The notes beneath the pieces are model-generated. The model saw only the letters and a program-made list of their open reading frames with translations. It was not told the DNA's origin and ran no database searches. A stretch of 17,496 nucleotides of DNA from Kiritimatiellia bacterium (GTDB lineage: Bacteria; Verrucomicrobiota; Kiritimatiellia; B70-G9), in the NCBI GenBank assembly GCA_012961745.1, contig DTYT01000278.1, forward strand, positions 1-17,496. Direction: 5' to 3'. The position numbers and the translations under genes are program-made. This document shows, piece by piece, positions 1 through 8,000 of this stretch (positions are counted from its first letter, which is position 1; each line of letters begins with the position of its first letter).

Positions 1-1
1 A

Positions 2-952
2 AGACACTCCAACTGGATCCTGCCGCCGTCACCGCGGGACATTGAAGATTCATCCCCACCCACATTACGGGGTTGGGGCTGGCTAGCCGACCGGGTCCTC
101 TCCCTTCAGCAAGAGGCCCCCCCAGCACACGTTGAAGACGCGGCCGCTTCCGAGAACGACGCCCCCGAGTTGCCGCCTCTGCTGGGGAGTTCTCGTGACC
201 TCGAAACACTGCGCCCCCTGGGCCTGCTGGTACCTGAGACCGACGAGGAGCCTTTCAGTCCGCTGGAGGATGTGAAGCTGCTGCCGGAATCACGCATCGA
301 TGAAAACAATCCGCTGATCGGCGGCGCAGAAGAACTTGGGAAAGCGGGCAATCGCTCGCAGGAGGAAGGCAACCCGGCCCGCCAAAGGGAAGCCCGTTCC
401 GGGTTCTCCGAGCTTCTCGCCGGTGAGGGCTCCCCGGACCCGCAATCCCCCACCGCCATCTCCGGGATGCCCTATCCGCATTCGGCACAGCAGCAGATGG
501 CCGCCAGAAGGCTTCCTCAGACGGAAAAGACGCTCAAGAACGTGAAGAAAAGCCTTTTCGGCACGGCCGCCATCTCATCCCGCCCGGACAGGAAGCGAGA
601 TCTCTGGTTCCGTCCGACCGCCGACTTCCGACCGTCTGCCTTCAGCCCCCCCAGACACCACGAACCCACCGCGGGCAGGGACTTTCTTGATCTGCAGAGA
701 ACCCCCGCAACGCAGTCGGCCGCCGACCTGGGAACTTTCGGCAGCCACTCTTTCAACTCGTCCGCCACCCGCCTTCTCATTCCTGGATCACTGGCCTCCA
801 CCACCCCGGCGGTCGATCCGGGAACCCGCAGCGCTGCCCCGCGATCCCTCACCACACCCGCGCGAGTCTCCCCTGTCCAGGGATACCGTGCCAGGCGGAG
901 CGGTGCCCCGTTGATCGACAAGTTCCTCGATCTGTCGGAACCGGAGTTCTGA
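2..952 (+). CDS. Partial (5'-truncated) disordered hypothetical protein
   Basis: The frame is open from the first bases of the window to the TGA at 950-952, so the true start lies upstream and at least 316 residues are present. A TTG at 170 is only an internal candidate start. I do not recognise the family. The protein is rich in Pro, Ser, Arg and Glu, with no membrane segment or catalytic motif, and is probably largely disordered. The most structured-looking piece is the Trp-rich segment GWGWLADRVLSLQQEA near its visible beginning (about bases 71-118). The C-terminus (DKFLDLSEPEF) is acidic. It converges on the minus-strand operon ending at 1022, with 69 bases between. Codon choice is GC-rich like its neighbours, which favours a real gene over chance. 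It could be a scaffold, secretion or envelope-linked protein, but nothing seen decides this. Confidence 0.6.
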   Translation, partial: RHSNWILPPSPRDIEDSSPPTLRGWGWLADRVLSLQQEAPPAHVEDAAASENDAPELPPLLGSSRDLETLRPLGLLVPETDEEPFSPLEDVKLLPESRIDENNPLIGGAEELGKAGNRSQEEGNPARQREARSGFSELLAGEGSPDPQSPTAISGMPYPHSAQQQMAARRLPQTEKTLKNVKKSLFGTAAISSRPDRKRDLWFRPTADFRPSAFSPPRHHEPTAGRDFLDLQRTPATQSAADLGTFGSHSFNSSATRLLIPGSLASTTPAVDPGTRSAAPRSLTTPARVSPVQGYRARRSGAPLIDKFLDLSEPEF

Positions 953-1021
953 ACCCGTGTCCGGGTCTCCGCGGATGCGCCATCTCCCGGATTGAACCCC
1001 AGGGAGAAAAGCAGCGCTCAA

Positions 1022-1387
1022 TCACTGGTCAAGACCTGCTCCGCCGCGCGGTTCCACGATAAGGCGATAGCGGTATTCCATCCCCTGGGGAACGTAGTTG
1101 GTGACCACGATCATCCCCCCGGTTCCCGGCAGCCGCACGCACCCGCGCAGCGGACGCCAGACCCCGCCCGGCGAGCGTGCGGGTGCAAACACCACGGTAT
1201 AGTACACCTCCGGCCGCGACTCCCAAGCGATGACAACCCGGTTCCCTACTCGCGTGGTGGTCAGCGTGGTCCGCACCGCGCGATCGCTTACGATCTGCTC
1301 CGAAACGCAACCGCACCAGAGAAACACCAGCAGGCCGGATAGTGCCGCCGCCCGATGCTGACCGGAAGCTGGACGTGCCTGGCGCAT
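1022..1387 (-). CDS. Small exported, putative lipoprotein with a possible Fn3-like beta domain
   Basis: This 121-residue product begins with a basic stretch and a hydrophobic core (ALSGLLVFLWCGC), which suggests a signal peptide. Cys25 or Cys27 could be lipidated, but the lipobox is poor because Trp lies where a small or aliphatic residue is expected. The rest (about residues 35-115) alternates hydrophobic and polar residues. It has the pattern VVIAWESRPEVYYTVVFAP followed by a later EYRYRLIVEP strand, which resembles the fibronectin-III-like beta sandwiches common in Verrucomicrobiota exported proteins. That is a resemblance only. Its ATG lies 14 bases after the stop of the upstream exported protein, with GAGGAGG directly before it, a tight spacing. 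It is the last gene of the arcC-thrC transcription unit as read here. Function unknown. Confidence 0.6.
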   Translation of the reverse strand: MRQARPASGQHRAAALSGLLVFLWCGCVSEQIVSDRAVRTTLTTTRVGNRVVIAWESRPEVYYTVVFAPARSPGGVWRPLRGCVRLPGTGGMIVVTNYVPQGMEYRYRLIVEPRGGAGLDQ

Positions 1388-1401
1388 CCTCCTCGGGCGA
1401 G

Positions 1402-2139
1402 TTACTTGAGCGGCGGCTCCTCAACCTCGCCGGCCGCGGTACCCGCGCCGGCTGGTTCTGCGACTTCCGGTCCATAATCCGGCCCGGCTTCCTCCTCTAC
1501 AATGGATTCTGCACCCGACGCCTCCTCCGGCGCCGGTTCCGCTGAAACTCCCGGGGCGCCCAGCCCGGACCATCCCCCACCGCGATCTTCCTGCAGCCAC
1601 GGAAGCACTTCCTCGGGTGCATGATCATACCAGCTCTTCCGGCGCAGCTCAGCGTTGCGATCGATCAGAGGCATGTTGTAGCGGGCGGAAAACCACTTCC
1701 AATCCGCGGCGCGGAATCTCAGGATCTGCCCCATCCCGTTGATGAGACCCGGGGTGTCGAGCGCGCGGAGGTTAAGTACCAGGGGACACCAGCGCGAGGC
1801 CTCAATCAGCTGCTCCGGCAGCAGCTCCGCTCCCCCCACCAGCACCGCCCTCGCCGGACGGACCCTCAGGAAACCGCCGTTCCGGTACTCGTCCAGCGTC
1901 AGATATGTCCAATCGCGCCCGTCCCATGCATGCAGCAACGGCCCTTCCTCTCCCCTGGGCTGGTAGGAAACCACGATCACCGGAAAGCGGCGCGCCATGT
2001 CGAAGGCCACCTGCAACACCGTGTAACGGGCTGGAACGACCATCATAGTCCAGCCGGACGGGCGAGGAGCCATTCCGGAAACCAGACCCGCCAGTAACGC
2101 GGCCGCCAATCCCAACCCCGCTCTGGAGCTAGCTCTCAT
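1402..2139 (-). CDS. Exported protein of unknown function with acidic Ala/Pro/Glu-rich tail
   Basis: Start chosen at the ATG at 2139 because AGGGGGA lies 6 bases upstream; an ATG at 2172 in the same frame has no such site. The 245-residue product starts with a clear signal peptide (Arg-rich n-region, then GLGLAAALLAGLVSGMA). A globular part of about 170 residues follows, containing VIVVSYQPRGEEGPLLHAWD, ARAVLVGGAELLPEQLIEA and WKWFSARYNMPLIDRN. The VLVGG-xxx-LPEQL element recalls cell-wall-binding-repeat-2 domains, but I would not assign it on that. The last ~45 residues are Ala, Glu and Pro rich and probably an unstructured spacer. No catalytic motif was recognised. It sits 57 bases after the predicted barrel protein and 14 bases before the small lipoprotein, so the last two genes likely encode a co-expressed envelope pair. 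Confidence 0.7.
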   Translation of the reverse strand: MRASSRAGLGLAAALLAGLVSGMAPRPSGWTMMVVPARYTVLQVAFDMARRFPVIVVSYQPRGEEGPLLHAWDGRDWTYLTLDEYRNGGFLRVRPARAVLVGGAELLPEQLIEASRWCPLVLNLRALDTPGLINGMGQILRFRAADWKWFSARYNMPLIDRNAELRRKSWYDHAPEEVLPWLQEDRGGGWSGLGAPGVSAEPAPEEASGAESIVEEEAGPDYGPEVAEPAGAGTAAGEVEEPPLK

Positions 2140-2196
2140 CGGCCATCCCCCTGTTAGTGCGGACGCCATCACCGTAGCACCAGCCGGTAAACGATT

Positions 2197-2589
2197 TCAA
2201 GAAACAACAGCTCCGCCCGGGGGTGCTCCGTCCAAGCACGCCCGCCGGCAGACTTCGTACGCGCTGAAAACGATCCGATCCGGATCGCGGTCGAGGAACC
2301 GCCCAATAAACTCTTCCCATGCGATCCACTCGGGTGGATAACTTCTTCCCTCCACCGGCCGGTGGGGCGGCCCCCAGACGGCTTCCCAGGACGCCCGGTC
2401 ACGGTAGATCCACACCGCTGCATAACGGCGGCGGCGATGACCCTTTATTCCTTTCAACAGCCAGCGATCCTCCAGACCGGGTACACGCGGTCGCCCGGCT
2501 TCCCAATAGCGTAGCACATCCCGTTCGAATTCAGCGGGATCCACTCCCGGACGCAACTCGTATTCATGAATGCTCACTATGCGGCCCAC
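2197..2589 (-). CDS. Small Trp-rich protein, possible dimeric alpha/beta barrel
   Basis: I place the start at the GTG at 2589: GGAGAG lies 5 bases upstream, and the gene then begins 19 bases after the thrC stop. A second GTG at 2577 is possible. The 130-residue product (SIHEYELRPGVDPAEFERDV, then WLLKGIKGHRRRRYAAVWIY, then RIVFSAYEV) has a beta-alpha-beta-beta-alpha-beta pattern. It resembles the ferredoxin-like dimeric alpha/beta barrel fold of small monooxygenase, stress and EthD-like proteins. It has several Trp residues, which suits a hydrophobic or cofactor pocket, but no catalytic residue set was recognised. There is no signal peptide, so it is cytoplasmic. It is co-directional with arcC and thrC and probably in their operon. 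The enzymatic role is unknown; fold assignment is an inference from pattern only. Confidence 0.65.
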   Translation of the reverse strand: MGRIVSIHEYELRPGVDPAEFERDVLRYWEAGRPRVPGLEDRWLLKGIKGHRRRRYAAVWIYRDRASWEAVWGPPHRPVEGRSYPPEWIAWEEFIGRFLDRDPDRIVFSAYEVCRRACLDGAPPGGAVVS

Positions 2590-2608
2590 CCTATCTCTCC
2601 CGCGCCGA

Positions 2609-3892
2609 CTACAATCCCAGGGACCGCTCCACTGCCTCCACATCCGGTTCCACTTGCAGCGGCTTGCCTACCGCGCGCTGTGTGCTGGCGACGTCCTTCA
2701 GCCCGCTGCCCGTGATCAGACACACTACCCGCGCCGACTTCTCCACCACGCCGGTATCCACCGCTTTCCGGAGACAAGCCCAAGTGACCGCCGCCGCCGG
2801 CTCGGCGAAGATGGCGGCCTTCCGCCCCAGCTCCGCGACCGCCTGGAGAATCATGTCGTCGTCAACCGTTACCGCGGCGCCTCCGCTTTCCATTATCGCC
2901 CTCACCGCCGCCACGCCGTCGCGCGGGCGGTCGACACAGATCGAATCCGCCACGGTGTGGGCTCCCCGGACGCACTCCAGCAGTCCGGGCAGCTCGCACC
3001 ACACTTCCGCACCGCTTGTACCTCCGGCCCCCGAGCGTTCGATCTTCCACAGGGTCCGACTGACCGCGGCGCTGGTGGCCGCCTGTGCACACAGCAAGCG
3101 GGGCCGGCGCCGGATCAGGCCCATTGCGGCCATCTCCTCCAGCCCCTTGCCTACCGCACTGATGATGTTGCCGTCACCTACCGGTACCACAATCCAGTGG
3201 GGGGCCTCCCAGCGCAGTTGCTCGCATATCTCGTAGGCGACGGTCTTCTTTCCCTCCCGCGTGAACGGGTTGTATCCCGTATTGCGGTTGAACCAACCAT
3301 GCTTCCCGGCCAGTTCCAGGCAAAGGTCAAACGCGTCATCGTACGATCCCCTGACCGCCACCACCCGGGCTCCGAAGACCAGTAACTGGGCGATCTTGGC
3401 CTCCGGGGCCCCCGCAGGTACGAAGATGGTGCAGGGGGTACCCATAGCCGCGGCCATGCAGGCCATCGAGCTGCCGGCGTTCCCCGTGCTGGCGCCCGCC
3501 ACCATGGAGACCCCGCGCGCCCGCGCCACTGCCAGGGCGACCGCACTGGCGCGATCCTTCAGGGAGCCGCTGGGATTCAGGCCGTCGTCCTTGAAGAAAA
3601 GCTCTGAGATCCCCACCGCCGCGGCCAGGCCGGGCCGCGCATAGAGCGGGGTCCCCCCCACCCTGAGAGGAGGAAACAAATGCTCACCCTGCACCGGCAG
3701 AACCGCGGCATAGCGCAGAATATCACTCCGTGCCCGGTCCGGGAAGCGGCCTTCCCGGACCTCCCTGCGCAGGTGTTCGGTCTCGTAGCGCACCAGCAGG
3801 TTGTTCCCGCATTTCGGGCAGAGGTAACCCTCATAGCCCACCGGCTGGGCAGCGCCGCAGGACACGCACTCCAAATATGCGAACCGCCACAC
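2609..3892 (-). CDS. thrC: Threonine synthase-like PLP enzyme with N-terminal zinc ribbon
   Basis: Fold-type II PLP enzyme, 427 residues, the usual size for the zinc-ribbon threonine synthases. The family converts O-phosphohomoserine to threonine and phosphate in the cytoplasm. Two CxxC pairs (Cys9/Cys12 and Cys25/Cys28) form the N-terminal ribbon. The PLP lysine is Lys112 in NPSGSLKDR, the substrate/cofactor loop is GASTGNAGSS (133-142), and VPVGDG (236-241) is the glycine-rich phosphate-binding loop. YNPFTREGKKTVAYE (207-221) matches the family's conserved block. Start is the GTG at 3892 with AAGGAGGG about 4 bases upstream. It lies 15 bases after the carbamate kinase stop, so the two are surely co-transcribed, and no thrA or thrB is nearby. 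That context leaves open a related lyase or replacement reaction (a diaminopropionate-lyase-like or cysteate-synthase-like role). The fold is certain; the exact substrate is less so. Confidence 0.85.
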   Translation of the reverse strand: MWRFAYLECVSCGAAQPVGYEGYLCPKCGNNLLVRYETEHLRREVREGRFPDRARSDILRYAAVLPVQGEHLFPPLRVGGTPLYARPGLAAAVGISELFFKDDGLNPSGSLKDRASAVALAVARARGVSMVAGASTGNAGSSMACMAAAMGTPCTIFVPAGAPEAKIAQLLVFGARVVAVRGSYDDAFDLCLELAGKHGWFNRNTGYNPFTREGKKTVAYEICEQLRWEAPHWIVVPVGDGNIISAVGKGLEEMAAMGLIRRRPRLLCAQAATSAAVSRTLWKIERSGAGGTSGAEVWCELPGLLECVRGAHTVADSICVDRPRDGVAAVRAIMESGGAAVTVDDDMILQAVAELGRKAAIFAEPAAAVTWACLRKAVDTGVVEKSARVVCLITGSGLKDVASTQRAVGKPLQVEPDVEAVERSLGL

Positions 3893-3907
3893 GCGACCCT
3901 CCTTCCT

Positions 3908-4849
3908 TCAGGGAAGAATATGAGTGCCGGTTCTTCCCGCCAGCGCAGATTCCAGAAGATGCGGCTGGGTGATAATCACTTCGCTTCCTCCCGCCTCCAG
4001 AAATTCGATCGCCGCCTCTATCTTCGGCTTCATACTCCCGGGCGCGAAATGCCCCTGCAGCATGTACTCTCGTGCTTCGGCGACCGTCATGCGGTCGATG
4101 TCTTTCTGATCGGGCGCGCCGAAATTCAGCGCCACTTTATCCACCGCGGTGGTAATCACAAAAAGCTCCGCCTTCAGATTGCGGGCCAGCAGGCAGGAGG
4201 CACGGTCTTTGTCTATGACCGCCGCAACGCCGTGCAGCGTACCGTCCGGACTCCGCACCACCGGTATGCCGCCGCCCCCCACCGCCACCACGATGACCTT
4301 CTCCCTCAGGAGGGCCTCAATGACCGGCTCCTCGATGATCTCCAGGGGCCGGGGCGAAGGCACCACCCGGCGCCAGCCGCGCCCGGCGTCTTCACGCATC
4401 GCCCAACCGTCCCGCTGCATGTGCGACTCGGCATCCTCGCGCGAATAGAACGGACCGATCGGCTTACTGGGGTTGCGGAAGGCCGGATCGTTTCCATCCA
4501 CGACCACCTGAGTGACCACTACTCCGACGGGGGTCGAATCGCCGCGCAGCCGGAGCTCGTTGGAGAGGGTCTGTGCGATCTGGTAACCGATGGCCCCCTG
4601 CGTGTCGGCCACGCAGCTTTCCAGGGGAACCTGATGCAGCACGTCCTTGGCCAGTTCGGAGCGGAGCAATATGAATCCCACCTGAGGGCCATTGCCGTGC
4701 GTGATGACGATCCGGTACCCTTGCTTCACCACCTCGGCTATGTGATGGCTGGTTTCACCCGCAGCCCGGTACTGATCCAGAACGCTCATGTGTCGCGAGT
4801 TCTTGATCAGGGAGTTTCCTCCGATAGCTATTACCGCCAGCCGCTCCAT
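3908..4849 (-). CDS. arcC: Carbamate kinase
   Basis: The 313-residue product matches the usual carbamate kinase length and fold (amino-acid kinase superfamily). The enzyme interconverts carbamoyl phosphate plus ADP with ATP, CO2 and ammonia, usually making ATP at the end of arginine deiminase or ureide breakdown. Seen: VIAIGGNSLIK at the N-terminus (phosphate binding), THGNGPQVG (50-58), the GPFYSREDAE block typical of this family, AVGGGGIPVV near residue 190, DKDRASCLLA near 210 and DKVALNFG. Start chosen at the ATG at 4849 with AAGGGGG 6 bases upstream; the frame is open further upstream but that adds 42 residues that do not fit the family. It is the first gene of the minus-strand operon, divergent from dnaE. 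No arcA, arcB or other carbamoyltransferase is in the window, so the source of carbamoyl phosphate is not visible. Confidence 0.93.
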   Translation of the reverse strand: MERLAVIAIGGNSLIKNSRHMSVLDQYRAAGETSHHIAEVVKQGYRIVITHGNGPQVGFILLRSELAKDVLHQVPLESCVADTQGAIGYQIAQTLSNELRLRGDSTPVGVVVTQVVVDGNDPAFRNPSKPIGPFYSREDAESHMQRDGWAMREDAGRGWRRVVPSPRPLEIIEEPVIEALLREKVIVVAVGGGGIPVVRSPDGTLHGVAAVIDKDRASCLLARNLKAELFVITTAVDKVALNFGAPDQKDIDRMTVAEAREYMLQGHFAPGSMKPKIEAAIEFLEAGGSEVIITQPHLLESALAGRTGTHILP

Positions 4850-4905
4850 GGCCTGCCCCCTTCCTTTCCTTGCCTCTGACATGCGGTTGGCTTTCCCGCA
4901 ACCGG

Positions 4906-4934
4906 ATTGTACTCCCACCGGCCGCCGGCCACAA
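4906..4934 (-). promoter_or_regulatory. Predicted promoter of the arcC-thrC operon
   Basis: Read on the minus strand, TTGTGG (4934-4929) and TACAAT (4911-4906) are separated by 17 bases. The -10 matches the sigma-70 consensus at 5 of 6 positions and the -35 at its first three. It would start transcription near 4899, leaving a leader of about 50 bases before arcC with its own ribosome binding site. Confidence 0.45.
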
Positions 4935-4969
4935 CCGCTTTCGCTTCGGTCCGGCCGGCGAGACAGCGT

Positions 4970-4997
4970 TTGCATCCTGGCTGCGAATGGTTAGAAT
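4970..4997 (+). promoter_or_regulatory. Predicted promoter of dnaE
   Basis: TTGCAT (4970-4975) and TAGAAT (4992-4997) are separated by 16 bases. Transcription would begin near 5005, only about 13 bases before the dnaE GTG at 5018. No Shine-Dalgarno sequence is visible in that short leader. It is arranged back-to-back with the arcC promoter in the same 168-base gap. Confidence 0.5.
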
Positions 4998-5017
4998 GCG
5001 CATAGACCGGGCTTTCC

Positions 5018-8000
5018 GTGAAAAGGGAATTCGTACATCTCCATTTTCATACCGCCTACAGTCTCCTCGACGGCGCATGCGCCATTTCACCCGCCATGGC
5101 CGCCGCTCAGAAAATGGGTATGCCGGCGCTGGCCATGACGGACCACGGCGTACTGTACGGGACCGTTGAGTTCTACACCAGCGCCCTCGCACACGGGATA
5201 AAGCCGATCATCGGCTGCGAGATCTACGTCGCTTGGGGCAGCCGCCGCGACCGCTCGCCGGATCAGCCCCCGGCGGCCCACCTGGTCCTGCTGGCAGCCA
5301 ACGAGCAGGGGTACTACAATCTGGTGCGGCTGGTCACCGCCGCTCACCTGGAGGGCTACTACTACAAGCCCCGGATAGACAAGGAACTGCTCGCCCGGCT
5401 CTCGTCCGGACTGATCGGCTTGTCGGCCTGCTTGAAAGGCGAAGTGGCGGCCGCCCTTCTCCGAGACGACCTGAAGGCCGCCATACGGGCCGCCGGCACC
5501 TACGCCGACATCCTCGGTACCGGGAATTTCTACCTGGAGCTTGAGGACCACGGACTTGCCGAACAGCAAAAGGTCAACCGGATGCTGCCCGAGGTCGCCC
5601 GCCGCACCGGCCTGCCCCTGGTGGCCACCAACGACGTCCACTATCTGCGCCGCGAACACCATGAAGCGCATGACATCATGCTTTGCCTGCAGACCCAGAC
5701 CGTCCGCAGCGATCCCAAGCGGATGCGTTACCGCAGCCAGGAATTCTACTTCAAGACCGCCGACGAGATGTGGGAGCTCTTCGCCGACTTCCCCGAATCC
5801 CTCCGCCACACACGGGAAATCGCCGAGCGCTGTAATCTCGAACTGGAACTTGACGGGCCCTTGCACTTCCCCGTCTTCAGGGTCCCTGAAGGAAGCAGCC
5901 AGCGAGGTTACCTGGAGGATCTCGCCCGCAAGGGGCTGCGCCGCCGTTATGGAATCGAGGATGCCGATCATCCGCGTGATGAACGCGAAAGGGCGATCTG
6001 CGAGCGGTTCTTCCACGAGCTGAACGTTATCGAGAGGACCGGCTTCATAAACTACTTCCTGGTAGTCTGGGATTTCGTCGATTTCGCACGTAACCACGGT
6101 ATCCCGGTGGGGCCGGGACGGGGATCCGGCTGTGGAAGTCTGGTAGCATACGCACTGGGTATTACCGGCGTGGATCCCTTGAAGTACAACCTGATATTTG
6201 AGAGATTTCTCAATCCGGAACGAATCAGCCCGCCGGACTTCGACATCGACTTCTGCCAGCTCCGCCGCGACGAAGTGATCGATTATGTGCGCAACAAGTA
6301 CCGCTCCGAGAGCGTCGCCCAAATCATCACCTTCGGCAGCCTTGGCGCCCGGACCCTGGTCCGCGACGTGGGGCGGGTGCTGGAGATCCCGTTCGCCGAG
6401 TGCGACCGTCTGGCGCGCATGATTCCGGAGGACCCCAACATCACCCTGCAACGCGCCTTGGAAGAAAGCCCCGATTTCCGTAACGCGGTGCGTCGCAATC
6501 CCCATGCCAAGACCATTCTGCAGCTGGCGCGCATTCTCGAAGGACTGCCGCGTCATGCCGGAACCCATGCCGCCGGGGTGGTGATTGCCGAAAAACCCCT
6601 GGTGGAAATAGTTCCCCTGGCTCGGGACAAGGAGCAGAACATCGTCACCCAGTTCGAGATGAAATCGCTGGAGAAGGTCGGGCTGCTGAAAATGGACTTT
6701 CTCGGCCTGAAAACCCTCACGGTCATCCAGAAGACGCTCGACAACATCGAACGTACCCGCGGAAAGAAGGTGGATATCGAGAATATCCCGATGGACGACC
6801 GGCCCACCTTCGACCTCCTCAACCGCGGAGATACCGTGGGCGTCTTCCAGGTTGAGAGCCGGGGTATGCGCGATCTGCTGCGAAGGATCGGCTTGAACTC
6901 CTTCCCGGATCTGATCGCCATGATAGCGCTCTTCCGACCCGGCCCCATGAACATGCTTGACGATTACGTCAACCGCAAGCATGGCAAGGTGCCCATCACC
7001 TACGACCACCCCCTGCTGGAGCCGATTCTCAAGGAAACCTACGGCGTCATGCTTTACCAGGAACAGGTCCAACAGGCGGCCAACGTCCTGGCCGGTTTCA
7101 CCTTGGGCCAGGGCGATATCCTCCGGCGAGCCATGGGGAAAAAGAATCCCGAAGTCATGGGCGCTCAACGTGAACGCTTCATCAAAGGGTGCTGGGAAAA
7201 GAACCGGATACCCGCCGACCAGGCCGCGCGCATCTTCGAGCGGATGGAACGCTTCGCCGGCTACGGTTTCAATAAGTCACACAGTACGGCTTACGCCATA
7301 CTTTCCTATCAGACCGCCTACCTCAAGGCCCACTACCCCGTCGAGTTCATGGCCGCCCTGATGACCAGTGAAATGGGAAACACCGACAAGCTTCCGGTGC
7401 TCATCGAGGAAGCCCGCAACATGGAAATCGCGGTACTGCCTCCGGATATCAACGAAAGCCTGCTCGAGTTCACACCGGTGGTCCCATACCAATCCCGCCA
7501 CGGCCGCCAGTACGTGGGCGCCATCCGCTTCGGACTTGCCGGGGTCAAGAATGTCGGTGCCGCGGCGGTCGAGGCGATCCTCGCCGAACGCACCGCCAAG
7601 GGACCGTTCAAGGGGCTGATAGACTTCTGCGAGCGCATGGATTCACAGTTGGTGAACCGTAAAATTATTGAAAGTCTCATCAAATGTGGCTCGTTCGACT
7701 TCACCCATATCTCGCGCGGACGCCTCTTCCGGGGTCTGGACACCGCACTGGCACGGGCCGGGACCGCCCGCCGCGACCGCCGCAGCGGACAGGGACACCT
7801 GTTCGGAGACAGCCCGGAGGCAGGCCTCCTATACGATTCCTCCCTGCCCGAGGGGGCCCCCTGGAGTACCGCCGACATGCTCGCGGCAGAGCGCGATCTG
7901 CTGGGATTCTACGTCTCCGGCCATCCTCTGAAGGAATACGAGTGGATACTGGAAAACTTCGGCTTCACGCGCATCGCCAATACTTCCACCGTCGCCCCGG

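Noticed and set aside
953..1021. Hairpins ACCCG/CGGGT and TCTCCC/GGGAGA between the converging genes
   Set aside because: Short stems with no T-run on either strand in the right place; chance in GC-rich DNA is likely.
2171..2200. Internal promoter (TTGAAA, 18-base spacer, TACGGT on the minus strand) before the exported protein gene
   Set aside because: The -35 is good but the -10 matches only three positions, too weak to list as a feature.
3680..4879. 399-codon plus-strand open frame across arcC and thrC
   Set aside because: It spans two recognised minus-strand genes and their junction, so it is a GC-driven shadow.
5087..7168. Long open frame (693 codons) on the minus strand opposite dnaE
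   Set aside because: It is antisense to clear DnaE motifs in their catalytic core, has no recognisable domain, and such shadows are common in GC-rich genes.
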